This document shows positions 16,779 through 26,366 of a DNA stretch of 64,000 bases, one piece after another. The translations under genes were made by a program, and so were the position numbers. Each line of letters opens with the position of its first letter. The first letter of the stretch is position 1. Source of the DNA: Streptomyces silvae (GTDB taxonomy: Bacteria; Actinomycetota; Actinomycetes; Streptomycetales; Streptomycetaceae). The DNA is taken from the NCBI RefSeq assembly GCF_016745505.1, contig NZ_JAERUC010000207.1, positions 1-64,000 on the forward strand, in the 5' to 3' direction. The notes under the pieces are model-generated. The model ran no database searches, had not been told where the DNA came from, and saw only the letters and a program-made list of their open reading frames with translations.

Positions 16779-18170
16779 GTGACATACCCGCCGAGCGGGC
16801 CCGCGCTGCGGGAGCCCGGGCCGGACCTGTCGTCCGCGCCCGTGACCGTGCCCGCGCAGCGCCGTGGTGCCCCGTCGGTCGCCGTCGAGCGGCTGCGCAC
16901 CGCGGCGACGACCGAGCCGGGCAGGCTCCAGATCATCGGGGCCGCGCTGGCGCTGCTGGTCGTGGTGTTCGGGGCGGTGACCGTCCTGGAGGTCTCGGGG
17001 CGTGCCTCGTCCGCCGCCGACGTGGTGACCCGCAGTCAGCCGCTGAGCGCGGACGCCGCGAGCATCTACCGTTCGCTGGCCGACGCGGACACGATGGCGG
17101 CGAGCGGCTTCCTGGCCGGTGCACAGGAGCCGAAGGACGTGCACGAGCAGTACGAGAAGGACATCAAGGAGGCCTCCCGGCTGCTGGTGAAGGCGGCGGG
17201 GAGCACCGACACCTCGTCCTCGTCGCACCAGGAGATCACCACCCTGGGCGAGCTGCTTCCCGAGTACACGGGCCTGATCGAGCGGGCCAGGGCGAACAAC
17301 CGGCAGGGGCTGCCGCTCGGCGGCGCCTATCTCCGGTACGCCAACCAGAAGATGACGAACGAGATCCTCCCCGCGGCGGAGCGGCTGTACACCGCGGAGA
17401 CCCACAGGCTCGGCACCGACTCCGCCGACGCGCGGCGGTGGCCCTTCCTCTCGCTGGCGGCCGGACTCGTGGCGCTGGCCGCGCTGGTGTGGATGCAGCG
17501 GCGCAACTACCGCCGGACCAACCGCGTCTTCAACCACGGGCTGCTAGCGGCGACGGCGGCGGCCACGGTGGTGCTGCTGTGGCTGGCCGTGGGCCACACG
17601 GTCGCGCGGGCGGAGCTGCATGGTGCGATGGTGAACGGGCAGCAGTCTCTCGACGTGCTCAACAAGGCCCGGATCAATTCGCTGAAGGCGCGCGCCAACG
17701 AGAACCTCACGTTGGTCGCCCGGGGCGCGGTCCTGACCCCGGACGGCACGAAGGATCAGTACGAGACCGATTACGGCACGGGGATGAAGGCACTGGGCGC
17801 ACAGCTGGCGAGCGCGGCGAAGCTCGCCGGCGACGACTCCACGGGACGCGCGCCCGTGGACGCGGCCGCCACCAGCGTGACCGAGTGGCAGGACCGGCAC
17901 AAGAAGGCCAGGGAGACGGACGACCAGGGCGACTACGACAGCGCGCTGTCGCAGATCATCGGTCCGGAGAACTCCACGGGTGAGTCCTTCGACGAGGTGG
18001 ACGACGCGCTGGAGCTGGCCCTCGCCCATGAGCAGGACCAGTTCGACTCGGCGGCCGCGGACGGCCGCGGGGCGCTGGGCGGACTGCCGGCCGGGGCCGC
18101 CGTCCTCGCCGTGCTGGGCGCGGTCGCCGCGATCGTCGGCGTCAACCGCAGGCTCTCGGAGTACCGGTGA
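16779..18170 (+). CDS. glnX: GlnX-like four-helix membrane sensor of the PknG pathway
   Basis: A 463-residue membrane protein. Predicted helices lie near residues 51-71, 225-243, 257-280 and 435-456, leaving two extracytoplasmic domains of about 150 residues each, both alpha-helical and reminiscent of receptor four-helix sensors. It is followed by a glutamine/aspartate-type binding protein and pknG, the same order as glnX-glnH-pknG in mycobacteria, where GlnX passes the signal of amino-acid-bound GlnH to PknG. The start is GTG at 16779 with GGGGGAGG just upstream; an earlier ATG (16759) is in another frame. Its stop overlaps a GTG of the next gene. The name rests on context and topology more than on sequence motifs. 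Confidence 0.75.
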   Translation: MTYPPSGPALREPGPDLSSAPVTVPAQRRGAPSVAVERLRTAATTEPGRLQIIGAALALLVVVFGAVTVLEVSGRASSAADVVTRSQPLSADAASIYRSLADADTMAASGFLAGAQEPKDVHEQYEKDIKEASRLLVKAAGSTDTSSSSHQEITTLGELLPEYTGLIERARANNRQGLPLGGAYLRYANQKMTNEILPAAERLYTAETHRLGTDSADARRWPFLSLAAGLVALAALVWMQRRNYRRTNRVFNHGLLAATAAATVVLLWLAVGHTVARAELHGAMVNGQQSLDVLNKARINSLKARANENLTLVARGAVLTPDGTKDQYETDYGTGMKALGAQLASAAKLAGDDSTGRAPVDAAATSVTEWQDRHKKARETDDQGDYDSALSQIIGPENSTGESFDEVDDALELALAHEQDQFDSAAADGRGALGGLPAGAAVLAVLGAVAAIVGVNRRLSEYR

Positions 18171-18181
18171 GGGGACGAGCC

Positions 18182-19216
18182 ATGACCAGGGCGAAAGGCC
18201 GGGCCGCGGGCGGCGGACTGCGCGGCTGGGGCGGTGTGACGGGCATGGCGGTGGCCTGTGCCGTCACGGCCTCGCTCACCCTGCTGCCGCTGGCGCACAG
18301 CCACGGGACGCTGGGCGGGCAGGGCTCCGGCCACGGCGCCGCCTCCGCGGTGCCCGTGAAGGCCGAGGAGTGCAAGGACCCGGAGGCGAGCCTCCCGGCG
18401 TCCAAGGCCGACGGCCCGAACATCAAGAAGATCAAGGAGCGCGGCAAGCTGATAGCGGGTGTCGACCAGAACAGCTTCCGGTGGGGGTACCGGAACGCGG
18501 AGGCAGGCACCCTCGAAGGCTTCGACATCGACCTCGTGCGGGCCATCGCGGAGAACATCCTCGGCGACCGCGACGCGGTGATCTTCCGTGCCATCCCCAC
18601 CAACCAGCGCATCGCCGCGCTGGAGCACGACAAGGTGGACGTCGTCGTCCGCACCATGACGATCAACTGCAAGCGCGCCGAGCAGGTCGCGTTCTCCACG
18701 GCGTACTTCCAGGCCGGCCAGCAGGTCCTGGCGCCCAAGGAGTCCACGATCGACGGCTACAACGCGTCGCTCAAGGGCAAGCGGGTCTGCACGGCGGAGG
18801 GTTCGACGGCGTACGACGCGCTGGCCGCGAAGTCCTTCGGCGCGGTCTTCAAGGACGCGCACGACGGCACCGCGGCGGACGAGGACCAGCTGACGGTGCC
18901 CAACCAGCTGGACTGCCTGGTGCGGCTCCAGCTCGGTGAGGTCGACGCGGTGGTCACGGACAACGCGCTGGCGGCGGGCCAGGCGGCGCAGGACCCGGCG
19001 GTGGAGCTGAAGGGCGACGGCCCGTTCACCACCGAGTACTACGGCGTGGCCGCGAAGCTCGGCGCCGACGACCTGGTGGCCCGGGTCAACCAGGTGCTGG
19101 CCGAGTACCGCCAGGGCGGGGCGCAGAGCCCCTGGATGACGTCGTACCGCACCTGGCTGGAGGAGGGGCTGCCCGGCATCGAGGGGCCCCCGGCGCCCAA
19201 GTACCGCAGCAACTGA
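18182..19216 (+). CDS. glnH: Amino-acid-binding protein (GlnH type)
   Basis: A 344-residue extracellular solute-binding protein of family 3. A hydrophobic N-terminal segment (about residues 19-39) precedes the binding domain: KLIAGVDQNSFRWGYRN, GFDIDLVRAIAENI, DVVVRTMTINCKRAEQVAFS and VDAVVTDNALAAGQ are the usual amino-acid-binding signatures. In mycobacterial PknG signalling the equivalent binds aspartate/glutamate and reports to GlnX. No transporter permeases lie next to it, which supports a sensing role. There is no clear lipobox, so it may be held by its N-terminal helix. The ATG at 18182 has GAGGGG 7 bases upstream; a GTG at 18167 that overlaps the glnX stop is an alternative. Confidence 0.83.
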   Translation: MTRAKGRAAGGGLRGWGGVTGMAVACAVTASLTLLPLAHSHGTLGGQGSGHGAASAVPVKAEECKDPEASLPASKADGPNIKKIKERGKLIAGVDQNSFRWGYRNAEAGTLEGFDIDLVRAIAENILGDRDAVIFRAIPTNQRIAALEHDKVDVVVRTMTINCKRAEQVAFSTAYFQAGQQVLAPKESTIDGYNASLKGKRVCTAEGSTAYDALAAKSFGAVFKDAHDGTAADEDQLTVPNQLDCLVRLQLGEVDAVVTDNALAAGQAAQDPAVELKGDGPFTTEYYGVAAKLGADDLVARVNQVLAEYRQGGAQSPWMTSYRTWLEEGLPGIEGPPAPKYRSN

Positions 19217-19265
19217 ACCCGTCCGGGCCCTCGCGGGCCCGGCGGCCGATACGGAGAGGTGATCG

Positions 19266-20603
19266 ATGGGCGTGGCGGGATCCTTCCCCGGATTCACGGG
19301 GAGGCCCCCCGGCCCGGTCATGGACCGGGACGAGGCGGACCGTGCGCTGGCCCGGCTCGGCGCGGAGCACGAGGCCATCGAGACCTCGCTCCTCGCCCTG
19401 CAGGACCACGCCGGCCGCCGGCTCCTGGAGGGCGCCGACCTGACCGGCGTCACCAAGGAACGCTGGGCCTCGGCCGAACAGTCCATCACCCTGCTGTGGG
19501 GGTACTTCGACGCCTACGCGGCGGCGCTCGCCCGGGCCCGGGAGATCCGGGCCGGGCGCCGCTACCCCGGCAAGGACGACCTGGCGGCCCTGACCGAGGT
19601 GCTGCGCGGCGACAGTGTGACGGTCGCCAACCCGGGTGCGGTCGGCGCGGATCCCGCCACCGGCGGCCCGGCCAGGCTCTCCGAGCGGTTCACGCTGGAG
19701 GAGCTGGTCGCCCGGATGAACGACCTGTACGCCCGTTCGCTGGACATGGTCGTCGCGGCGGACTCCGTGTGGTCGGCGCTGCCCGCCCGGATAGACCTTC
19801 TCGCGGCGGAGCTGCGCCGTACGCGCTCGCTGGCGCACTCCGTCGGCGTACGCCCCGGAGAGCATCCGGCGGGGGACGACCTGGAGTCGATCACCCAGGA
19901 ACTGACCACCTTGCGGGTGCAGGTGATCTCCGACCCCCTGGCGTTCTGGCTGCCCGGGCCGGGCAGCGCCGCCCCCGGCGGTGGTCGCCCCGACACCTCG
20001 CGCTACGACCGGGCGGCCCGCGCCCTGGAGGACGTACGGCGGGAGATCGAGGCGGTGCTCGCCGTCCGGCAGGACGCCGAACAGCGCCTGGTCCAGCTGC
20101 GCGACGTGCTGTCCCGCGCGGACCGCACGCTCTCGGAGGCCCGCTCCGCGCGCGGCGAGGTGCTGGCGAAGATCGCCGCCTCGGAGGTGCCCGCGGTCAG
20201 CGGCCCGCCGACCGCGCTCCAGGAGCGGCTGGCCGCCGCCTCCGAGTACCGCAGGCACGCCCAGTGGAACCGGCTGTCGCCGCTGCTGGACTCGCTGGAG
20301 CGGGAGGCCGAGGACGAGCTGCTGCGCGCCCGGGAGTCGCTGACGTCCGTGACGGCGCCGCTGGCGGTCCGTGCGGAGCTGCGCGGCAGGCTCGACGCGT
20401 ACAAGGCGAAGGTGGCCCGGCACGGGCTGGCCGAGGACCCGCTCCTGATCGAGCGGTACGACGCGGCCCGCCGGATGCTGTGGAGCGCACCGTGCGATCT
20501 GCGCGTCGCCGAACAGGCGGTCCTGCGCTACCAGCGGGCCGCCACGGATCTGCTGACACCGCGCCCCCGGGGCGAGCACGGCGGACAGGGGGAGACATCG
20601 TGA
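19266..20603 (+). CDS. Conserved coiled-coil protein of the pknG operon
   Basis: A 445-residue cytoplasmic protein that I do not recognise by function. No signal peptide or membrane segment is visible. It is mostly alpha-helical, with heptad-like stretches around residues 22-60, 155-200, 250-310 and 320-375, and no cysteine motif. A good ribosome-binding site (GGAGAGG) precedes the ATG, and its stop overlaps the pknG GTG start by 4 bp (GTGA), so the two are tightly coupled. Its fixed place between sensor and kinase suggests a scaffold or adaptor; that is inference from position. Confidence 0.78.
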   Translation: MGVAGSFPGFTGRPPGPVMDRDEADRALARLGAEHEAIETSLLALQDHAGRRLLEGADLTGVTKERWASAEQSITLLWGYFDAYAAALARAREIRAGRRYPGKDDLAALTEVLRGDSVTVANPGAVGADPATGGPARLSERFTLEELVARMNDLYARSLDMVVAADSVWSALPARIDLLAAELRRTRSLAHSVGVRPGEHPAGDDLESITQELTTLRVQVISDPLAFWLPGPGSAAPGGGRPDTSRYDRAARALEDVRREIEAVLAVRQDAEQRLVQLRDVLSRADRTLSEARSARGEVLAKIAASEVPAVSGPPTALQERLAAASEYRRHAQWNRLSPLLDSLEREAEDELLRARESLTSVTAPLAVRAELRGRLDAYKAKVARHGLAEDPLLIERYDAARRMLWSAPCDLRVAEQAVLRYQRAATDLLTPRPRGEHGGQGETS

Positions 20604-23386
20604 GTACGGAGTGCCAGCGCCCCACGTGCGAGGGCAGCTACGAGGACATGGGCGGGGGCGAGCTGTACTGCGACACCTGCGGCCTCGCGCCGGTCGTGTC
20701 GCCGACGGGCATGGTGAGTTCGCCGCCCACCGGCATCGCGGGCGGCGGCCGGGGGGCCGGCGGCCGGGGAAGCAGCAGCACCTCGCAGCGGACCGGTTCG
20801 CAGGCGTCGGCGCGCTCCTCGTCCCGTTCGTCGACCTCCCGGCGCTCGGTCTCCGGGCGGCTCTCCCGCTCCCTGTCCGGGAGCTCGACGTCCCGCTCGG
20901 TGTCGGTGCGCTCCTCGGGCGTCTCGACGGGGTCCTCCTCGGGGCGCGGCAGGCTGGGCGCGGGTCTGGTGCTCGTCCCGGACGTGCCGCGGCCCGACCC
21001 GCAGACGGCCGTGATGCAGAACCCCGAGGTCCCCGAGCGGAAGCGGTTCTGCTCGCGCTCGGACTGCGGTGCGCCGGTGGGCCGGGCGCGGGGCGAGCGG
21101 CCGGGCCGTACCGAGGGGTTCTGCACCAAGTGCGGGCACCCCTACTCCTTCGTGCCGAAGCTGCGCGGCGGCGACATCGTGCACGGGCAGTACGAGGTGG
21201 CGGGCTGCCTCGCGCACGGCGGGCTCGGCTGGGTCTATCTCGCGGTGGACCGGGCGGTCTCGGACCGCTGGGTGGTCCTCAAGGGCCTGCTGGACACCGG
21301 GGACCAGGACGCCATGGCGGCGGCCATCTCGGAGCGGCGCTTCCTCGCGGAGATCGAGCACTCCAACATCGTCCGCATCTACAACTTCGTGGAGCACCTG
21401 GACCAGCGCACCGGCTCCCTCGACGGCTACATAGTGATGGAGTACGTCGGCGGGAAGTCGCTCAAGGAGATCGCCAACGAGCGCCGCACACCGGCCGGCA
21501 AGCGGGATCCGCTGCCGGTGGAGCAGGCCTGCGCGTACGGGATCGAGGCGCTGGAGGCGCTCGGCCACCTGCACAGCCGCAACGTGCTGTACTGCGACTT
21601 CAAGGTCGACAACGCGATCCAGACCGAGGACCAGCTCAAGCTCATCGACATGGGCGCGGTGCGCAGGATGGACGACGACGAGTCGGCCATCTACGGCACC
21701 GTCGGCTACCAGGCGCCCGAGGTGGCGGAGGTCGGCCCGTCCGTCGCCTCCGACCTCTACACGGTGGCGCGGACCCTCGCGGTGCTGACGTTCGACTTCC
21801 AGGGGTACACGAACGTCTTCGTGGACTCGCTCCCCGACCCGGACAACATCGAGGTCTTCCGCAGGTACGAGTCGTTCTACCGGCTGCTGGTTCGGGCCAC
21901 GGACCCCGATCCGGCCCGGCGGTTCTCGTCGGCCGCGGAGATGGCGGAGCAGCTGACGGGTGTGCTGCGGGAGGTGGTCGCCCTCCAGACGGGGCGTCCG
22001 CGTCCGGCGCTCTCGACGCTGTTCGGCACGGAACTGCGGGTGACGGACACGGCGTTGTTCGCGGAGCTGGCCGGTGAGGTGTCCCGGCTCGGCGTCCGGA
22101 CGGGCCCCTCGGGCGGTTCGGGCCGCTTCGGGCGCCGGCGGGCGGCAGCGGCTGTCCCGGCAGCCACACTTCCGGCCCCGTCCCTGACGGCCGCCCCGCC
22201 CGTCGCCCCGCCGATCGCCCCCGTACCGCCGACCGCGCCCGGCGCCGGCCCGCTGTACGCGCCGGACACCCATGTCCGGGGCGGCACCGGCGGTGGCCCG
22301 GCGGGCGGCGCGGTGGTCGGCGCTGCGGGCGGCGCGATGGCGTATCCGCAGCCTCCGGCGGCCGTTCCGGCCCCACGCGCGCCGGTCCAGGGCGCCGGTG
22401 TGCTCCCCGCGGTGTACCCGGGCGCCGGTCCCCGGCTGGCCCCGTTCGACGCGCGGGCGACCTCGCTGGCCCTGCCGGTGCCCCGGGTCGACCCGAACGA
22501 CCCCAACGCCGGTTTCCTCGCCGGGGTGATGGCGTCGGCGCCCGCGGAGCTGATCGCCGCGCTGCACTCGGTGCCCGCCGCCTCGCTGGAGACCCGGCTG
22601 CGGGAGCTGCGGGCCCGCCTGGAGATGAGCGAACTCGACTCCGCCGTAAGGGCGCTGACCTCGGTCGAGACGCAGCACCCGGACGACTGGCGGGTGGTCT
22701 GGTACCGGGGGATCACCTCGCTGGTGACCGGTGACAACGAGAACGCGGCGCTGTCGTTCGACGCGGTGTACGACGCCTTCCCGGGTGAGCCCGCGCCGAA
22801 GCTCGCGCTGGGTATCTGCGCGGAGGTCCTGGGGCAGCTGGACAACGCCGCCGAGTACTACCGCCTGGTGTGGGCGACGGACCCGAGCTTCGTGAGTTCG
22901 GCGTTCGGTCTGGCCCGGGTGCAGATCGCCGCGGGTGACCGGGGGGCGGCGGTGCGCACCCTGGAGTCCGTACCGGAGTCGTCGATCCACTACACGGCGG
23001 CCCGGGTGGCCGCCGTGCGGGCCAGGCTGCGTGAGCGGGCCCCGCACGAGCCGCTGATCGACGATCTGTCGGCCGCCGCGGACCAGGTGACGGCGCTGCG
23101 GGAGTACGGCCTGGACGCGGTGAGACGTGAGCAGTTGTCGACCGAGGTGCTGGGGACGGCACTCGACTGGGTACTCTCCGGTAGTCCCACGGCTCAGCCG
23201 GCGGCTCGGTCCTCTCCCGCGGCTGCGGGCCCGAGGACGGTGCTGGGCAGTGAGCTGGACGAGCGGGGCCTCAGGTTCGGCCTCGAACGCTCGTACAGGA
23301 TGCTCGCCCGGCTCGCGCAGCGGGGCGACGAGAGGATCGAACTGGTGGAGCGGGCCAACCGTTTCCGCCCCCGGACCTGGGTGTGA
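20600..23386 (+). CDS. pknG: Serine/threonine protein kinase PknG
   Basis: A 928-residue soluble kinase. Zinc-type cysteine pairs occur at C5/C10/C24/C27 and again at C151/C156/C175/C178, the second being the rubredoxin-like site expected before a PknG kinase domain. Between them residues about 50-125 are rich in Ser, Arg and Thr. The kinase domain (about 190-460) has GGLGWVY, VVLKG, YCDFKVDNA (catalytic Asp333, Asn338), LIDMGAV (Asp350) and YQAPEV. A Pro/Ala linker and a TPR region (about 640-900) follow. PknG controls glutamate and TCA-cycle flux in other actinobacteria by phosphorylating the FHA protein GarA/OdhI. The GTG overlaps the previous stop and the stop overlaps the phosphatase start. 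Confidence 0.93.
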   Translation: MSTECQRPTCEGSYEDMGGGELYCDTCGLAPVVSPTGMVSSPPTGIAGGGRGAGGRGSSSTSQRTGSQASARSSSRSSTSRRSVSGRLSRSLSGSSTSRSVSVRSSGVSTGSSSGRGRLGAGLVLVPDVPRPDPQTAVMQNPEVPERKRFCSRSDCGAPVGRARGERPGRTEGFCTKCGHPYSFVPKLRGGDIVHGQYEVAGCLAHGGLGWVYLAVDRAVSDRWVVLKGLLDTGDQDAMAAAISERRFLAEIEHSNIVRIYNFVEHLDQRTGSLDGYIVMEYVGGKSLKEIANERRTPAGKRDPLPVEQACAYGIEALEALGHLHSRNVLYCDFKVDNAIQTEDQLKLIDMGAVRRMDDDESAIYGTVGYQAPEVAEVGPSVASDLYTVARTLAVLTFDFQGYTNVFVDSLPDPDNIEVFRRYESFYRLLVRATDPDPARRFSSAAEMAEQLTGVLREVVALQTGRPRPALSTLFGTELRVTDTALFAELAGEVSRLGVRTGPSGGSGRFGRRRAAAAVPAATLPAPSLTAAPPVAPPIAPVPPTAPGAGPLYAPDTHVRGGTGGGPAGGAVVGAAGGAMAYPQPPAAVPAPRAPVQGAGVLPAVYPGAGPRLAPFDARATSLALPVPRVDPNDPNAGFLAGVMASAPAELIAALHSVPAASLETRLRELRARLEMSELDSAVRALTSVETQHPDDWRVVWYRGITSLVTGDNENAALSFDAVYDAFPGEPAPKLALGICAEVLGQLDNAAEYYRLVWATDPSFVSSAFGLARVQIAAGDRGAAVRTLESVPESSIHYTAARVAAVRARLRERAPHEPLIDDLSAAADQVTALREYGLDAVRREQLSTEVLGTALDWVLSGSPTAQPAARSSPAAAGPRTVLGSELDERGLRFGLERSYRMLARLAQRGDERIELVERANRFRPRTWV

Positions 23387-24738
23387 AGATGTCACAGAGC
23401 CACCAGCAGGCCTCCTTGCCGGGGTGCCCCAGCTGTGAGGAACCGCTGGAGCCGGGCGACCTGTTCTGCGGAGCGTGCGGGTACGACCTGTCGGCCGTGC
23501 CCGCGCCGCCGGGCGACCGTCCGACGGTCGCCATCACGGTGCCCGCGCAGGGCGCCGGGGCGGCCGCCGCCGGTGGTCCGGTGGAATGGCCTCCCGCCTC
23601 CGTGACGGACAGCGCCGACGTCCCCGCGCCGACGCACCGGCCGGCCGATCTGCCGGGGGTGGACTCGGGCGGCAAGCCCCTGCCCACCGCGGAGGGGACG
23701 GCGGTCCGCTACGACGAGCCGGACGCCCCCGAGGGCGGTGCCTCGGGCGACTTCGAGCTGGCCGCACCCGATCCCCGTGCGGCGGAGCACGCCACCGCCG
23801 GTGCCGTGGCGGCGGGCGCCAAGGTCTGTGTGGCCTGCCGCTCGGGCCGGGTGGACACCGACGGCTACTGCGAGAACTGCGGTCATGCCCAGCCCCGCGA
23901 GCGCGACCACATGGAGCAGGAGCTCGGCCCGGTGGCCGCGGTCAGCGACCGCGGGCTGCGCCACCACCGCAACGAGGACGCGTTCGCGGTGTCCACCACG
24001 GCCCTGCCGGACGGTTCACCGGCCGTCGTCGCCATCGTCTGCGACGGTGTCTCCTCGGCGAGCCGCCCCGACGAGGCCTCGGCCGCAGCGGCGGGCGCCG
24101 CCAACGAGGCGCTGCTGGAGTCGCTGCCGCGCGGCACGCACCCGCAGCAGGCGATGCACGAGGCGATCCTGGCCGCGTCGGAGGCCGTCAACGCACTGGC
24201 CCAGGACCCCGGTCAGGCGCTGGAGCACGATCAGCACCGCCACCAGAACGCCCCCGCCTGCACCCTGGTCGGCGCGATCATGGCGGGCGGTCTGCTGGTC
24301 GTCGGCTGGGTCGGCGACAGCCGGGTCTACTGGGTCCCCGAGGACCGCTCCCACGCGTCGGCCCGGCTCACGGAGGACGACTCCTGGGCCGCGCAGATGG
24401 TGGCGGCCGGCCTGATGAACGAGGCGGAGGCGTACGCCGACGAGCGCGCCCACGCGATCACGGGCTGGCTCGGCGCCGACGCGTACGAACTGGAGCCGCA
24501 CACCGCGTCCTTCAAGCCCGACCGGCCCGGCCTGGTGGTGGTCTGCACCGACGGTCTGTGGAACTACGCGGAGGGGGCCGACGAGATGGCCGCCGCCGTG
24601 CCGGCCGACGCGTACGAACGGCCGTTGCACGGCGCCCAGGTGCTGGTCGGTCACGCGCTCGACGGCGGGGGCCACGACAACGTAACAGTGGCGCTGCTGC
24701 CGTTCGCCGTGACGGCCCCAGGGGCAGGATCGGCCTGA
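23383..24738 (+). CDS. PP2C-family protein phosphatase with N-terminal zinc ribbons
   Basis: A 451-residue Ser/Thr phosphatase. Two zinc-ribbon knuckle pairs (C15/C18/C29/C32 and C149/C152/C163/C166) flank a Pro/Ala-rich linker. The PP2C domain (about residues 185-440) keeps the metal-binding acids: SDRGLRHHRNEDAF, IVCDGVSSASRP, GWVGDSRVYWV, VVCTDGLWNYAEG and GGGHDNVTVALLPF. It is likely to reverse PknG phosphorylation, given the 4-bp GTGA overlap of its start with the pknG stop. An ATG two codons further in (23389) is an alternative start. It differs from common membrane PstP-type phosphatases in having zinc ribbons and no membrane helix. Confidence 0.9.
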   Translation: MKMSQSHQQASLPGCPSCEEPLEPGDLFCGACGYDLSAVPAPPGDRPTVAITVPAQGAGAAAAGGPVEWPPASVTDSADVPAPTHRPADLPGVDSGGKPLPTAEGTAVRYDEPDAPEGGASGDFELAAPDPRAAEHATAGAVAAGAKVCVACRSGRVDTDGYCENCGHAQPRERDHMEQELGPVAAVSDRGLRHHRNEDAFAVSTTALPDGSPAVVAIVCDGVSSASRPDEASAAAAGAANEALLESLPRGTHPQQAMHEAILAASEAVNALAQDPGQALEHDQHRHQNAPACTLVGAIMAGGLLVVGWVGDSRVYWVPEDRSHASARLTEDDSWAAQMVAAGLMNEAEAYADERAHAITGWLGADAYELEPHTASFKPDRPGLVVVCTDGLWNYAEGADEMAAAVPADAYERPLHGAQVLVGHALDGGGHDNVTVALLPFAVTAPGAGSA

Positions 24739-24892
24739 GTCACGATCGGGGCGCCGCCGTCCGGGCGGCGTCCAGCCCTGCCCTGCCCGCCGCCCCGCGC
24801 GTCCGCGCTCCGGGCCGGCGTCCGTCAACTCCGTCCGTACGCCTGTCCTCTGTCTTCGTCCTGCATACGTGGAGCCTCAAGGAGCCGATCAG

Positions 24893-26254
24893 ATGGCCAA
24901 CTTCTCCAAGTCCAGCGTGCCGCAGTTCTCCGTCGAGGTGTACCAGAACGAATTCCTGCCCGAGGGCGGCCGCGACGTCAACGCGATCGTCACCGTCACG
25001 TCCACGGGCGGGGGGACAACCGGCGGGGTGCCGCTGGCCGACGGGGCCCCGGCCTCGGCGCGCCGTGCGGGACAGGCGCCGGACGCCGCCGTGGTCCTGA
25101 TGGTCGACTGCTCGGGCTCGATGGACTACCCGCCGACGAAGATGCGCAACGCGCGCGACGCGACGGCGGCGGCCATCGACACCCTGCGGGACGGCACCCG
25201 GTTCGCCGTGGTCGCGGGGACGCACGTGGCCAAGGACGTCTACCCGGGCAACGGGCAGCTGGCGACGGCCGATCCGGTGACCAAGGCCCAGGCGAAGGAA
25301 GCCCTGCGCCGGCTGAGCGCGGGCGGGGGCACCGCGATCGGGACATGGCTGCGGCTGGCCGACCGGCTGCTCGGGGCCGCCGAGGTCGACATCCGGCACG
25401 GCATCCTCCTGACCGACGGGCGCAACGAGCACGAGTCCCCGGAGGACCTGCGGGCCGCTCTGGACTCCTGTGCGGGCCGTTTCACCTGTGACGCGCGAGG
25501 TGTCGGCACCGACTGGGAGGTGAAAGAGGTCACAGCGATCGCCTCCGCCCTGCTCGGCACGGCGGACATCGTCGCGGATCCGGCGGGCCTCGCCGCGGAC
25601 TTCACGCGGATGATGGAGAACGCGATGGGCAAGGAGGTCGCGGACGTGGTCCTGCGGCTGTGGACGCCCGTCGGTGTGGAGATCGTGTTCGTCAAGCAGG
25701 TGGCTCCGACGGTCGCCGATCTGACCGGGCGCCGCACCGAGGCGGGGCCGCGTGCCGGCGACTACCCGACCGGCTCCTGGGGCGACGAATCCCGGGACTA
25801 CCACGTGTGCGTGAGGGTTCCGGAGGCCGGGATCGGCCAGGAGATGCTGGCGGCCCGGGTCTCGCTGATCCTGCCGCCGCCGTCCGGCGGGGGCACCCCG
25901 CAGACCTTGTCCCAGGGTCTCGTACGGGCCGTGTGGACCGACGACATGGTCGCGTCCACGTCGATCAATCCTCAGGTGGCGCACTACACAGGACAGGCGG
26001 AACTGGCACAAGTCATCCAGCAGGGACTCGATGCGCGTAAATCGGGAGACTTCGACGGCGCGACGGCCAAACTGGGCCGTGCGGTGCAGCTCGCGTCGGT
26101 CTCCGGAAACGCGGATACTGCGAAACTGCTTTCGAAGGTGGTCGACGTCGTCGACGCGGCGACCGGTACTGTGCGACTGAAAGCGAGGGTCGCGGAAGCG
26201 GACGAGATGACACTCGAAACGCGCTCGACCAAGACAGTTCGCGTCAAGAAATAG
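24893..26254 (+). CDS. VWA-domain protein of the pknG operon
   Basis: A 453-residue cytoplasmic protein. A von Willebrand factor A domain occupies about residues 60-250, with an intact metal-ion adhesion site (LMVDCSGSMDYPPTKM, then a Thr in GGGTAIGTWL and LLTDGRNEHES). A beta-rich region precedes it and a C-terminal helical segment follows. The start is ATG at 24893 with AAGGAG 8 bases upstream. VWA proteins usually mediate metal-dependent protein contacts. Next to PknG, PP2C and an FHA protein, it is a likely partner or effector in the same assembly. The target is unknown. Confidence 0.88.
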   Translation: MANFSKSSVPQFSVEVYQNEFLPEGGRDVNAIVTVTSTGGGTTGGVPLADGAPASARRAGQAPDAAVVLMVDCSGSMDYPPTKMRNARDATAAAIDTLRDGTRFAVVAGTHVAKDVYPGNGQLATADPVTKAQAKEALRRLSAGGGTAIGTWLRLADRLLGAAEVDIRHGILLTDGRNEHESPEDLRAALDSCAGRFTCDARGVGTDWEVKEVTAIASALLGTADIVADPAGLAADFTRMMENAMGKEVADVVLRLWTPVGVEIVFVKQVAPTVADLTGRRTEAGPRAGDYPTGSWGDESRDYHVCVRVPEAGIGQEMLAARVSLILPPPSGGGTPQTLSQGLVRAVWTDDMVASTSINPQVAHYTGQAELAQVIQQGLDARKSGDFDGATAKLGRAVQLASVSGNADTAKLLSKVVDVVDAATGTVRLKARVAEADEMTLETRSTKTVRVKK

Positions 26255-26366
26255 CGACACGGACGACAGGAACGCAGCCGTACGGAGGGCCGCCCCGGCC
26301 GACCGGACGGTGCACCGACCAGCATGGCGGCCTCCGGGCCGGACGAGGAGAGGGGGAAGCGCCGAC

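Noticed and set aside
20528..23395. 955-residue open frame on the minus strand opposite pknG
   Set aside because: It lies antisense to an unmistakable kinase gene, has no domain, and the protein is Arg/Gly/His-rich as expected from reading GC-biased codons backwards.
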